Made by a program: the position numbers and the translations under genes
Source: Herbidospora solisilvae
GTDB taxonomy: Bacteria > Actinomycetota > Actinomycetes > Streptosporangiales > Streptosporangiaceae
DNA: 64,000 nt
Reading direction: 5' to 3'
Assembly: GCF_009901565.1 (NCBI RefSeq)
Contig: NZ_WXEW01000003.1
Coordinates: 311,312 to 375,311, forward strand
Shown here: positions 26,987-36,012 of the stretch, piece by piece
Numbering within the stretch: position 1 is the stretch's first letter
Layout: each line of letters starts with the position of its first letter
Notes under the pieces: model-generated
What the model was told of the DNA's origin: nothing
The model's input: the letters and a program-made list of their open reading frames with translations, nothing else
The model's database searches: none

Positions 26987-28335
26987 TCAGAACTGGTAGT
27001 AGAGGAACGGGCTGAACGTGCCGGCGGCGACCAGCAGCGCGGCGTAGGGGGCCGCCAGCCAGGTCACCGCCGTGCGGAGCGGGCGCGGGCCGGTCGCGAC
27101 CAGCGGGCCGAGCGGGCGGCCGGGCAGGAACACGATGAGCAGGGCCAGCGCGAAGACGGCCAGGCGTTGCGGGTTGGCGGCGTGGGCGACGAACTCGTCG
27201 AGGGGGCCGGGCCGCCACGTCACCATCGCGCCGAGCATGCGCCACGCGGCCGGCATGCTCTCGGCGCGGAACACCACCCAGCCGAAGACGACCAGCAGGA
27301 ATGTGACCAGACGGCCGGGACGGAAGCGCAGCACCCGTTCGGCGACCAGCAGGACGCCGTGGTAGAGGCCCCAGACGAGGAAGGTCCAGTCGGCGCCGTG
27401 CCACAGGCCGCACAACACGAAAACGGTGAGCAGATTGCGATAGGTCTGCCACGGGCCGTGCCGGTTGCCGCCGAGCGGAATGTAGACGTAGTCGCGGAAC
27501 CACCGCGACAACGACATGTGCCAGCGCCGCCAGAAATCGGTTATCGAATGGGCCGAATAGGGCCGGTCGAAGTTCTCCGGCAGCCGGAATCCGATCATCA
27601 GCCCCAGGCCGATCGCCATGTCCGAGTAGCCGGAGAAATCGAAATAGATCTGCAGCGTGTACGCCAGCGCGCCCACCCACGCCGTCATGGTGGACATCTC
27701 CGCGCCGGGCGCGAACGCGGCGTCGGCGATCGGCGCCAGCGAGTCGGCGATGACCACCTTCTTCGCCAGCCCCAGCGCGAACCTCGGGAACCCGGCCGCG
27801 AGCCCGCCCTCGACGGGCCTGGCCAGCTGGCCCGAGATCTCGTGATATCTGACGATCGGACCGGCCACGAGCTGCGGGAACATCGCGATGTACGTCACGA
27901 AGCCGACCACGCTGGTCTGCGCCGGCGTGCTGCGCCGGTAGACGTCCACGACATGGAGATGTGGTGGAAGGTGAAGAACGAGATGCCGATCGGCAGCGCC
28001 AGTTCGACCAGCGGCACGCCCTCCATCCCGAGGGCGCGGAGCTGCTCGGTGGCGAATCCGGCGTACTTCCAGACCGCCAGGATCGCCAGGTTCCACCCGA
28101 CCGCCGCGCCGAGCACGATCGTGCGGCGGCGCTCGATCCGGCCGAGCACCCGCCCCGCGGCGTAGTTCACCGCGATGGCCGACAACAGCAGGAGCGTGTA
28201 CGCCCCCGCGCCCCACGCGTAGAAAACCAGGCTGGCCACCGCGACGATCCCGTTCCGGAACCGGGGCAGCAGCCAATAGGCCACGAGCGTGGCCGGCATG
28301 AAGAACCACAGAAACAGTGGCGCGGCGAATGACAT
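26987..28335 (-). pseudogene. MBOAT (AlgI-type) O-acyltransferase, interrupted by a frameshift
   Basis: The N-terminal part (28335 to about 27955) encodes MSFAAPLFLWFFMPATLVAYW through GISFFTFHHIS in one frame. The rest (about 27955 to 26987) continues in another frame as VVDVYRRSTPAQTSVVGFVTYIAMFPQLVAGP. AlgI homologues read straight through this point, so a single missing base near 27952-27958 is the simplest explanation. The catalytic His region (GLWHGADWTFLVWGLYHG) and about ten membrane helices are otherwise intact. Its role with the AlgJ-like gene is to move acetyl groups across the membrane for polysaccharide acetylation. Either the gene is broken or the assembly has a one-base error. 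Confidence 0.85.
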
Positions 28336-28423
28336 CGCCGGGAGTCCACCAGAATTGTCATCTGGACGGCATAAACAGAATTGGTTATGTCCGCGTTATT
28401 CGCCCTCTGACATCCTGGGCCGG

Positions 28424-29071
28424 ATGCGGGTCCTGGTCGCCGAAGACGAACGAATGATCGCCGACGCCGTCGTGGCCGGGCTGAGGGCCGAGACCATGAC
28501 GGCCGACGTCGCCTACACCGGCGCCGCCGCGCTGACCCTGCTCGCCGCCGGCGATTACGACGTGCTGGTGCTCGACCGCGACCTGCCGGGCGTGCACGGC
28601 GACGAGATCTGCCGTGCGGTCGCCGGGAGCGTGCGGGTGCTGATGCTGACCGCGCTCGGGGGCGTGCCCGACCGGATCGCCGGGCTCGCCCTGGGGGCCG
28701 ACGACTACCTGCCGAAACCCTTCGTGTTCGCCGAACTGGTGGCCCGGGTCCGCGCCCTCGGCCGCCGGTCGGGCCCGGCCGACCCGCCGGTGTTGCGGCG
28801 CGGCGACCTGAGCCTCGACTCGGCCCACCGGCAGGTGTTCCGGGCCGGGCGGTACGTGCCGCTGGCGCGCAAGGAGTACGGCGTGCTGGCCGTGCTGCTG
28901 CGGGCGCGGGGCGGGGTGGTGTCGGCCGAGGAACTCCTGGAGAAGGTGTGGGACGAACAGACCGACCCGTTCACCAACACGGTGCGGACCACGATGATGA
29001 AGCTCCGCCGCAAGCTGGGCGAACCGGCGGTCATCGAGACCGTGCCCGGCGTCGGCTATCGCCTGCTCTGA
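28424..29071 (+). CDS. Two-component response regulator, OmpR/PhoB family
   Basis: This 215-residue regulator starts at ATG 28424. The receiver domain (1 to about 118) has acidic residues EDE, phospho-acceptor Asp near 51 in VLVLDRDLPGVHG and Lys in DDYLPKPF. The C-terminal winged helix (about 128-215) ends DPFTNTVRTTMMKLRRKLGEPAVIETVPGVGYRLL. The sensor kinase gene follows immediately. In the intergenic region before it lies a direct repeat AGAATTG (28351-28357 and 28377-28383), a possible binding site. Neighbourhood with the divergent acetyltransferase pair suggests an envelope-related stimulus. Confidence 0.93.
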   Translation: MRVLVAEDERMIADAVVAGLRAETMTADVAYTGAAALTLLAAGDYDVLVLDRDLPGVHGDEICRAVAGSVRVLMLTALGGVPDRIAGLALGADDYLPKPFVFAELVARVRALGRRSGPADPPVLRRGDLSLDSAHRQVFRAGRYVPLARKEYGVLAVLLRARGGVVSAEELLEKVWDEQTDPFTNTVRTTMMKLRRKLGEPAVIETVPGVGYRLL

Positions 29072-29085
29072 GCATCAGGGCCCGG

Positions 29086-30180
29086 ATGGCGCTGCTGTTC
29101 GGCGGGACGGTGCTGGTCATCGGCGCGGTCCTGCTGGGCTGCGTGTTCCTCGTCGTCCGGGGCTCGATGGGCCCGCTGCCGCAGGAGATGACGACGCTGG
29201 TCTTCTCCTCCGACGGCGGGAACCCCTCGTTCTCGGGGCTCTACGAACTGGCCGTCAAGCGCGCCTACCTGGAGCAGACCCAGGACCGGGTGCGCGACCT
29301 CGGCGGCCTGGTCGTGCTCGCGGCGACCCTGATCGCGGCGGCGGCCGGATGGTGGGCGGCCGGCTGGGCGCTGCGCCCGGCCCGCCGGGTGACCGTCGCG
29401 GCCCGGCGGGTGGCGCTCAGCCACGACCTGACCGAACGTGTCGGCTACGACGGCCCCGACGACGAGATCCGGCAACTCGCCGACATCTTCGACGGGGTGC
29501 TCGGGCGGTTGGCCCGCGCCCACGAGGGCCAGCGCCGCTTCATCGCCAACGCCTCGCACGAGCTGCGCACTCCGCTCACGGTCAACCGGACCCTCGTCGA
29601 CGTGGCCGTCGGCCGCGCCGGGGCCAGCGAGGAGGTGGTGCGGCTGGGCGAGTCGCTGCTGGTCGTCAACGAACGGCACGAACGGCTCATCGACGGGCTG
29701 CTCGCGCTCGCGCAGGGGGAGCAGGCGCTGACCGACACGAGCACGTTCGACCTGGCCGACGTGGTCGAACACGTCGTGGACCTGGGGGCGGCCGAGGCCC
29801 TGGAACGTGCGGTGACCGTCGGCCACGACGTGGCCGAAGCGGTGACCGAGGGCGACCCAGTGCTGGTCGAACGGCTGGTCCAGAACCTGTTCGAGAACGC
29901 CGTCAGGCACAACACGCCCGGCGGGCGGGCGTGGCTGACCACGCGGGCCGATGCGAGGGGGGTCGAGCTGACCGTCGAGAACACCGGCCCGGTCGTGCCC
30001 GCGTACGACGTCGAGACCCTCTTCCAGCCGTTCCGCCGACGTTCGGAGCGCGGCACCGGCCTCGGCCTGTCGATCGTGCGGGCCATCGCCACCGCCCACG
30101 GCGGCACGGTCGCCGCCCGTCCCCGGGAGGGCGGCGGGCTCGTGGTGACCGTGCGGCTGTCGCGGCACTGTGCGATCTGA
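29086..30180 (+). CDS. Sensor histidine kinase, HAMP type
   Basis: This 364-residue membrane kinase has TM1 at about 2-25, a short extracellular loop (about 26-72), TM2 at about 73-95, a HAMP linker (WALRPARRVTVAARRV), HisKA with the phospho-His in FIANASHELRTPL (about 156) and a HATPase with NLFENAVRHN and GTGLGLSIV. ATG 29086 is used. The in-frame CTG at 29068 would give the family-typical beginning LSIRARMALL and overlap the regulator stop, so the true start may be earlier. It is the cognate kinase of the upstream regulator. Confidence 0.92.
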   Translation: MALLFGGTVLVIGAVLLGCVFLVVRGSMGPLPQEMTTLVFSSDGGNPSFSGLYELAVKRAYLEQTQDRVRDLGGLVVLAATLIAAAAGWWAAGWALRPARRVTVAARRVALSHDLTERVGYDGPDDEIRQLADIFDGVLGRLARAHEGQRRFIANASHELRTPLTVNRTLVDVAVGRAGASEEVVRLGESLLVVNERHERLIDGLLALAQGEQALTDTSTFDLADVVEHVVDLGAAEALERAVTVGHDVAEAVTEGDPVLVERLVQNLFENAVRHNTPGGRAWLTTRADARGVELTVENTGPVVPAYDVETLFQPFRRRSERGTGLGLSIVRAIATAHGGTVAARPREGGGLVVTVRLSRHCAI

Positions 30181-30255
30181 GTGCGTGATCAGACCCGATC
30201 CTGTGACATGCGACTCCCGCCTGAACCACCGTGACCGGCCTTACGTCTCTGGGGC

Positions 30256-31008
30256 ATGAGACTGAGAACCACCCTGCTGGTGGCCCTGTTGTCGCTGGTC
30301 ACGGCCTGTGGCGGCGGCGAACCGACCGCGACCGCGGCCGAGCCGGAGAAGAGCGCCCCGGCCACGCCGGTCGCGGTTCTGCGGGCCGAAGGCGGGTTCG
30401 TCACCGCCAGCATGAACGTGCTGCGCGCCCCCCGGGTCGTCGTCTACGGCGACGGCCTGGTGATCGCCGACGCGGCGTACCGGATGACCATCCCCGAGGC
30501 CGAGGTCACCCAGACCGTCGACGCGTTGCGGAAGTACCTGACCGGGCAGCCGCCCACCGCCACGCCGAAGCCGGGCGCGCCGATGGTGACCGACATCCCG
30601 GCGACCGTGCTGGCCGTGGCCGGTGACGACGGCAAGCTGATCGAGGTGCGGGCCGAGGCGCTCGACCAGGTCGCCGACTTCTACCCCAAGGAGCTCGTCG
30701 AGGCCAAGAAGCTCCTCGACGGCCTGGCGACCAAGGCGGCCGACAAGAAGGAGGCCTACACCTCCGACCGGGTCCGCGTGGTCGCCGAGTCGGTGCCGAC
30801 CGCCGAGGGCAAGCGCACGCCGTGGCCGGCGGGCGTGCCGGAGCCGTCGGGCCAGATCGACCCCGTGTGGCAGAAGGACCTGACGGGCGCGGAGGTCCCG
30901 GCCCTGGTCAAGGCCGCGCCGCCGGTGCCGGACGCCGGACTGCCGATCTTCGAGACCAAGTCGGGTGTGTTCGTGTTGTCGTGGCGGTATCTGCTGCCGG
31001 ACGAGTGA
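30256..31008 (+). CDS. Lipoprotein of unknown function
   Basis: This 250-residue protein has a lipoprotein signal: MRLRTTLLVALLSLVTACGG, with the lipobox Cys at 18. A short Ala/Pro/Thr-rich linker follows, then a globular domain beginning VAVLRAEGGFVTASMNVLRAPRVVVYGDG. No catalytic motif was recognised. It lies 75 bp downstream of the kinase gene and could belong to the same regulon, either as an accessory sensor or as a target. It ends 7 bp before a strong terminator. Confidence 0.8.
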   Translation: MRLRTTLLVALLSLVTACGGGEPTATAAEPEKSAPATPVAVLRAEGGFVTASMNVLRAPRVVVYGDGLVIADAAYRMTIPEAEVTQTVDALRKYLTGQPPTATPKPGAPMVTDIPATVLAVAGDDGKLIEVRAEALDQVADFYPKELVEAKKLLDGLATKAADKKEAYTSDRVRVVAESVPTAEGKRTPWPAGVPEPSGQIDPVWQKDLTGAEVPALVKAAPPVPDAGLPIFETKSGVFVLSWRYLLPDE

Positions 31009-31014
31009 CGCGTA

Positions 31015-31047
31015 AGGGCCCCGCCGGGGAGAGTGCGGCGGGGCCCT
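31015..31047. terminator. Terminator between convergent genes
   Basis: A perfect 12-bp GC-rich stem (AGGGCCCCGCCG / CGGCGGGGCCCT) with a 9-nt loop lies between the lipoprotein stop (31008) and the convergent hydrolase stop (31083). TTAGTTTG follows on the plus strand. Confidence 0.85.
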
Positions 31048-31082
31048 GGATCTTAGTTTGTATGGTAACCAAATCAATTAAA

Positions 31083-32228
31083 CTATGAAAGGAAGTCCAG
31101 GAGGATCTGGCGGCTGTGCTGGGCGGGGAGGCTGCCGTAGGCGTCGTCGGGGGCGTGCTCGGCGAACGGGAGGATCTTCGTCGTCACCGGGACGCCGTTG
31201 TCCGCCAGCAGCCGGGCGAAGGCGGTCACGTCCTGGGGGCGGGCGCTGCGGTCGCGGTCTCCGACGACCAGCAGGGTCGGCATGAGGCCCGGCCGGACGA
31301 ACGTCTTCGGGGAGACCTCGCGGTAGCGGCCGGGAAACTCCGACGGGCTGCCGCCGGTGTAGAGCACCGCCGCGTTCCGGCTGCCGTCGACGTTCCGGGT
31401 CCACATCTCCGACACGTCGGTGACCGGGTAGAAGCCGACCACGCTCGCCGGAGGCGGCGGGACGTCGCCGCAGCTCGACGTGATCTCCCCGGCCCGCAGA
31501 CGGTAGGCGGCGTTCAGCGCCAGGCCGCCGCCGGCCGACATGCCGCCCATCGACAACCGGTCGACGTCGAGGTTGAACCGGGCCGCGTTGGCGCGGGTCC
31601 AGGCGAGGGCGCAGACGAAGTCCTGCGGTGCCCTGTCCCAGGTGGGCGCGCCCGGAGCCGACAGGCGGTAGTCGACGGCGATGGCGGCCACGCCGTGGTC
31701 GGCCAGCCAGCGGCCGGTGCCGCGCAGGTCACCGCGGTCGAAGGTGTGGAAGCCGCCCGCGTGGGCCAGCACGATGGCGGGCGTCCTGGCTGAGGCGCCG
31801 CGCGGCAGGTAGACGTCGGCCTGGAGGTCTCCGGCGAACGTCTCGGTGACGTCGGGCCGCACCCCGGGGTAGGCGATCTGGGTGAACATCTCCGCCCACT
31901 GGACGTCGGTCCCGGCCTCGTAGGCCGCCTTGGCCTGGAGGCCCGCCACGACCACCGCCCCGGCGGTCGCGACCGAGGTGACCACGGTCAGCACGCGGCC
32001 CCACCGCCGCAGGCCCAGCCGCAGCGCCAGCAGCCCGAGCAGCAGGCCGGCCAGCCCGATCAGGGCGACGTGCAACGGATACTGGCCGGTCAGGACCGGG
32101 CCGATGATGCCGGCCTTCGGGATCGCGGGGACGTAGCCGCCGAGGACGAGCGCCCCGGCCACGAAGGCGAGCAGTGAGGCCACGAGGGCGATCACGATTC
32201 TGAGCATGCGAAAGAGAACTCTTGTCAT
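31083..32228 (-). CDS. Membrane-anchored alpha/beta hydrolase (esterase/lipase-like)
   Basis: This 381-residue protein has three hydrophobic N-terminal segments (about 8-30, 46-70 and 78-98), then an extracytoplasmic hydrolase domain. The oxyanion motif is AHAGGFHTFDRGD and the nucleophile elbow GMSAGGGLAL. The acid lies in LVVGDRDRSARP and the His in FAEHAPDDAYG, so the triad is complete. The form resembles the HSL/BD-FAE-type carboxylesterases. An AAGGAA site precedes the ATG at 32228. It sits 11 bp downstream of a NarL-type response regulator, so it may be co-transcribed with that system. Confidence 0.87.
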   Translation of the reverse strand: MTRVLFRMLRIVIALVASLLAFVAGALVLGGYVPAIPKAGIIGPVLTGQYPLHVALIGLAGLLLGLLALRLGLRRWGRVLTVVTSVATAGAVVVAGLQAKAAYEAGTDVQWAEMFTQIAYPGVRPDVTETFAGDLQADVYLPRGASARTPAIVLAHAGGFHTFDRGDLRGTGRWLADHGVAAIAVDYRLSAPGAPTWDRAPQDFVCALAWTRANAARFNLDVDRLSMGGMSAGGGLALNAAYRLRAGEITSSCGDVPPPPASVVGFYPVTDVSEMWTRNVDGSRNAAVLYTGGSPSEFPGRYREVSPKTFVRPGLMPTLLVVGDRDRSARPQDVTAFARLLADNGVPVTTKILPFAEHAPDDAYGSLPAQHSRQILLDFLS

Positions 32229-32239
32229 GAGGGGGTTCC

Positions 32240-32908
32240 TTAGAAGGTCATCCGGCCGGGGGTGACCAGGCCGGTCTCGTAGGCGAAGACGGCCGCCTGG
32301 GTGCGGTCGCGCAGGTGGAGCTTGGACAGGATGCGGCCGACGTGGGACTTGACGGTCTGCTCGGCCACGTGGATGGCGGTGGCGATCTCGGTGTTCGACA
32401 GGCCCCGGGCGACCAGGACCAGCACCTCGGTCTCCCGTTCGGTCAGGCCGGCGATCCGCTCGGTGACGTCGGGCGGCGGGACCCCGCCCTGCCGGGCGAA
32501 CTGGCTGATCAGGCGACGGGTCACGGCCGGTGCGAGCAGCGCGTCGCCCGCCGCGACCACCCTGATCGCCTCGGCGAGCCGGTCGCCGGAGGCGTCCTTC
32601 AGCAGGAAACCGCTCGCTCCGGCGCGGAGCGCCTCGTAGACGTACTCGTCGAGGTCGAACGTGGTGAGGATGAGCACGCGGGCCGGGAGGGTGCGGGTGA
32701 TCTCCCGGGTGGCCTCGATGCCGTTCATCCCGGGCATCCGGACGTCCATGACGATCACGTCGGGCGCCAGCGTGGCGGCCTTGGCCACGGCGTCGGCGCC
32801 GTCGACGGCCGTGCCGGCCACCTCGATCCCCGGCTGGACGCCGAGCAGGATCGAGAAGCCCTCCCTGACCATGGCCTGGTCGTCGGCGATGAGCACGCGG
32901 ATGGTCAT
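32240..32908 (-). CDS. Two-component response regulator, NarL/LuxR family
   Basis: This 222-residue regulator starts at ATG 32908, overlapping the kinase stop. Its receiver domain has DDQ, the phospho-acceptor Asp near 54 in VIVMDVRMPGMNG and Lys in GFLLKDAS. The C-terminal LuxR helix-turn-helix (about 155-215) reads LTERETEVLVLVARGLSNTEIATAIHVAEQTVKSHVGRIL. It is transcribed after its kinase and before the membrane hydrolase. Confidence 0.94.
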   Translation of the reverse strand: MTIRVLIADDQAMVREGFSILLGVQPGIEVAGTAVDGADAVAKAATLAPDVIVMDVRMPGMNGIEATREITRTLPARVLILTTFDLDEYVYEALRAGASGFLLKDASGDRLAEAIRVVAAGDALLAPAVTRRLISQFARQGGVPPPDVTERIAGLTERETEVLVLVARGLSNTEIATAIHVAEQTVKSHVGRILSKLHLRDRTQAAVFAYETGLVTPGRMTF

Positions 32909-33927
32909 GACGTCTCCGTGAGGGGCAACACGGCGCTGACGGCGTAGCCGCCGTCGGCGGTGGGTCCGGTGGTGAGGGTGCCGCCCAGCATGGCCGCGCG
33001 CTCCCGCATGCCCAGGATGCCGTGCCCGGCCCCGGGCCCGGCCTTGGGCGGGTCGTGCGGGCGGGTGTTCGTGACGCCGATCCGGAGCTCGCGGTCGTCG
33101 CGGACGACCCGGACCGTGACGGCCGCGCCGGGTGCGTGCCACATCGTGTTGGTCAGCGCCTCCTGCACGATCCGGTACGCGTTCAGCCCCACCCCGCGCG
33201 GGACGTCCCCCAGGTCACCGGTGGTCTCCAGGGTCGCGCCCGCGGCCAGCCGGTCGAGGTCCGTGAGCGACGGCTGCGGGCTGACGTCGGGTTCGGCCCG
33301 GAGCAGGCCGAGCAGGCGGCGCAGTTCGCCCAGCCCCTCCAGCGCGGTCGAGCGGATCGTGGCGAACGCCTCGGTCAGCTCCGGCGGCGGGTCGGCGACC
33401 CGGTGGGGCCCCGCGTCGGCCTGGATCGCGATCACCGACATGTGGTGGGCGACCACGTCGTGGAGCTCCCTTGCGATCCGGGCCCGCTCTTCGAGGAGTG
33501 CCCGCTGACCGCGCTCCTCGGCGAGCGCCGCCTGGGTGTCCCGGCGGCTGCGGATCAGCCACCCGGCCGCCCCGGCCCCCGCGACCGCGACCACGGCGAG
33601 CGGGCCGCCGGGCAGGACCGGCAGCACGCCGGCCGCGGTGAACAGGGCGGCCTTCCCGGCGTCGAGGCGGAGGGCCAGCAGCAGGACGATCCCGGCCTGC
33701 ACGAGCCACCCGTACATCGTGTCGTTGGCGCCCGGCGGGTGGGTGAGCTGCACCCAGACGAGCAGCACGCTCGACGCGGCCCAGGCCGGCACGGGCCACC
33801 ACAGGGCCGCGACCAGCATCGCGGCGTGCACGACGGCCACGATCTGGGCGAACTGGTCGTCGCCCGTCATGGCCAGGAGCACGGCGGCCACGACGACCAG
33901 TGCGCGGGGAAGCGGTCCGAACCTCAT
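32905..33927 (-). CDS. Sensor histidine kinase, NarL-type (HisKA_3)
   Basis: This 340-residue kinase has four or five N-terminal transmembrane helices with no sizeable external domain (about 8-125). A coiled linker leads to HisKA_3 with the phospho-His in RIARELHDVVAHHMSVI (about 155). The HATPase domain has VQEALTNTMWHAPGA and GAGHGILGMRERA. Intramembrane-sensing kinases of this form usually respond to envelope stress or lipids. It overlaps its regulator by 4 bp. Confidence 0.93.
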   Translation of the reverse strand: MRFGPLPRALVVVAAVLLAMTGDDQFAQIVAVVHAAMLVAALWWPVPAWAASSVLLVWVQLTHPPGANDTMYGWLVQAGIVLLLALRLDAGKAALFTAAGVLPVLPGGPLAVVAVAGAGAAGWLIRSRRDTQAALAEERGQRALLEERARIARELHDVVAHHMSVIAIQADAGPHRVADPPPELTEAFATIRSTALEGLGELRRLLGLLRAEPDVSPQPSLTDLDRLAAGATLETTGDLGDVPRGVGLNAYRIVQEALTNTMWHAPGAAVTVRVVRDDRELRIGVTNTRPHDPPKAGPGAGHGILGMRERAAMLGGTLTTGPTADGGYAVSAVLPLTETS

Positions 33928-34009
33928 GGCTCCAACGGTAGAAAGGCGGGCGGCTGGTCCGCGTCACTCTCAGGTAGGGGTGGCGGGCCTGATCCGGCAG
34001 GATGAACGG

Positions 34010-34693
34010 GTGGCTGCTGCGAAGGTGCTCGTCGTCGAGGACGATCCGGTGATCGGGGCCGAACTGGTCGAGGCCCTGGGCGTGAACGGGTATGTCCCCG
34101 TGCTGGCCGTCACCGGGCGGTCGGCCATCGATCTCGCCCACGACGGAGCGCCCGACCTGGTGCTGCTCGACCTGGGGCTGCCCGACGTCGACGGCGTGGT
34201 GGTGTGCCGGAAGTTGCGGCTGGCCGCGCCCGAGGCGGTGATCGTGGTGCTGACCGCCCGGACCGAGGAGCTCGACGTCGTGGTGGCCCTCGACGCGGGG
34301 GCCGACGACTATCTGACCAAGCCGTTCCGGCTGGCCGAGCTGATGGCCCGGCTGCGGGCCCACCTGCGGCGGCAGGCCGTGGTGTCGCCGGGGCGGGCGC
34401 TGTCGGTGGGCGGGCTGCGGCTCGACGTCGCGGCCCGGCGGGCCTACCTCGACGGGGTCGAGCTGTCGCTCCGGCCCAAGGAGTTCGACCTGCTCGCGGT
34501 GCTGGCGGGGCAGCCGGGCGAGGTCGTGACGCGCGAGGAGCTGATGGACCGGGTCTGGGACGAGAACTGGTTCGGCTCGACCAAGACGCTCGACGTCCAC
34601 GTGTTCGCGCTGCGGCGCAAGCTGGAGGAGCCCGGCGGCCGGGCGCCCCGGATCACGACGGTCCGGGGGCGCGGCTACCGGATGGAGGCCTGA
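34010..34693 (+). CDS. Two-component response regulator, OmpR family
   Basis: This 227-residue regulator starts at GTG 34010 (GGCAGGA site). The receiver has VEDDPVIG, the phospho-acceptor Asp in LVLLDLGLPDVDG (about 51) and DDYLTKPFRLAELMARLRAHL. The winged helix ends STKTLDVHVFALRRKLEEPGG then TVRGRGYRMEA. Its likely kinase partner lies tail-to-tail on the other strand, only 3 bp away, an unusual convergent arrangement for a cognate pair. Confidence 0.93.
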   Translation: MAAAKVLVVEDDPVIGAELVEALGVNGYVPVLAVTGRSAIDLAHDGAPDLVLLDLGLPDVDGVVVCRKLRLAAPEAVIVVLTARTEELDVVVALDAGADDYLTKPFRLAELMARLRAHLRRQAVVSPGRALSVGGLRLDVAARRAYLDGVELSLRPKEFDLLAVLAGQPGEVVTREELMDRVWDENWFGSTKTLDVHVFALRRKLEEPGGRAPRITTVRGRGYRMEA

Positions 34694-34696
34694 CGG

Positions 34697-35926
34697 TCAG
34701 CGGCTCGGCAGCAGGAGGCTGAAGGTCGGCGGGCGTTCGCGCCTGAGGATCAGCCGGCCGCCCTCCGCTTCGGCCAGTGAGCGGGCCAGGCCGAGGCCGA
34801 TGCCGTGGCCGTCGCGGGGGATGCGGCCGAAGATGTCGCGGCCCTCGGGCACGCCGTCGCCCTCGTCGGAGACGTTCACGGCGATGCCCGCGCCGACGTC
34901 GGTCACGGTCAGGGTGATCTCGCCCGCGCCGTGCCGCCGGGCGTTGTCGAGCAGCACGAGGAGGATCTGGCGCACCGCCGCCGTCGAGGCCGTCACCTCG
35001 GGGAGGTCGTCGTCGACGCGGATCGTCACCTCCTCCCAGTCGGCGCGGATCTCCGCGATCAGGACCGGCAGGTCGAGCGGGGCGTGGCCGGCGTCGCGGG
35101 AGAGCGTCACCAGGTCCTCGATGATGGTCTGGAGCCGCTCGGCCCGCGCCATGGCGCTGGCCACCTTCACGGGCGAGGGCCGGTCGAGGGCCGACTCCAG
35201 GCCCAGCATCAGGCCGGTCACGCCGGTGCGGAGCTGGTGGGACACCTCGCCGCTGAACGCCCGCTCCCGGGCCAGCACCTCGCCGAGCCGCCCGGCCGTG
35301 GCCGCGAGGGCCTCGCCCGCCTGGTCGACCTCCAGGACACCCGATTTGGGGGCCCGTACGGTGAAGTCGCCGTCGCCCAGGGCCTGCGCGGCGCCGGTGA
35401 GCCGTTCGAGGGGGATGGCCAGCCGCCGCGACAGGTAGATGGCCACTGCCGCCCCGGCGCCGAGCGCGGCCAGCGCCAGGATCGCGATGAGCTGCCAGGC
35501 CTCGTACACCTCCTCGTCGACCTCCTCGGAGGGGGTGGACACCCGGACCACGCCCGTCCCGGACGGGATGGGGGCCGCCGCGACGTAGTCGGCGCCTTCC
35601 TCGCCCTGGTGGGGCAGGCCGTCGCGGATGGTGCGGGCGGCGAGGGGGGAGGTCGCCGGGCCGGCGCCCCGGGTCAGCTTGCCCTCGTGGGAGTAGATGC
35701 CGATGACGATGTCCTCGTCGTCCTCGCGGGGCAGCACCGTGGGGTCGTCGCGGAGGGCGGTGGCGTGTCGGGAGGCGCTGCGGGCCAGTTCGGAGGCGGT
35801 CCGGTCGTGGTAGCGGTCGTTGGTCAGCACCGCCAGCGGCACCGCGAACAACACGATCGCGAGGGCGGTCACCCCGAGGATCGCGGCGAGGGCACGCTGC
35901 CGCAGTGGGGTCCCTTCGGGCGTCAT
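34697..35926 (-). CDS. Sensor histidine kinase (HisKA with HQLRTG motif)
   Basis: This 409-residue membrane kinase has TM1 at about 12-34, an extracellular domain (about 35-145), TM2 at about 146-166, a HAMP linker (SRRLAIPLERLTGAAQAL) and HisKA with the His in FSGEVSHQLRTGVTGL, where the usual HELRTP reads HQLRTG. The HATPase has LLVLLDNARRHGAGEITL and a HGIGLGLARSLAEAEGG lid. It is divergent from a PAP2 phosphatase gene and convergent with the OmpR regulator. The three may form one cell-envelope regulatory module (inference). Confidence 0.92.
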   Translation of the reverse strand: MTPEGTPLRQRALAAILGVTALAIVLFAVPLAVLTNDRYHDRTASELARSASRHATALRDDPTVLPREDDEDIVIGIYSHEGKLTRGAGPATSPLAARTIRDGLPHQGEEGADYVAAAPIPSGTGVVRVSTPSEEVDEEVYEAWQLIAILALAALGAGAAVAIYLSRRLAIPLERLTGAAQALGDGDFTVRAPKSGVLEVDQAGEALAATAGRLGEVLARERAFSGEVSHQLRTGVTGLMLGLESALDRPSPVKVASAMARAERLQTIIEDLVTLSRDAGHAPLDLPVLIAEIRADWEEVTIRVDDDLPEVTASTAAVRQILLVLLDNARRHGAGEITLTVTDVGAGIAVNVSDEGDGVPEGRDIFGRIPRDGHGIGLGLARSLAEAEGGRLILRRERPPTFSLLLPSR

Positions 35927-36012
35927 GTCGCTATCGTCCCAGGCGGTCGGAAAGTGAACGGAGGGTTAACCGAACCCTCATCGGCCGCTGACCAGATGCT
36001 CCCTAGCGTGAA

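Noticed and set aside
28351-28383. Direct repeat AGAATTG with 26-bp spacing before the OmpR regulator
   Set aside because: The spacing does not match the usual 10-11-bp period of OmpR-type sites. The repeat may be chance in an AT-richer gap.
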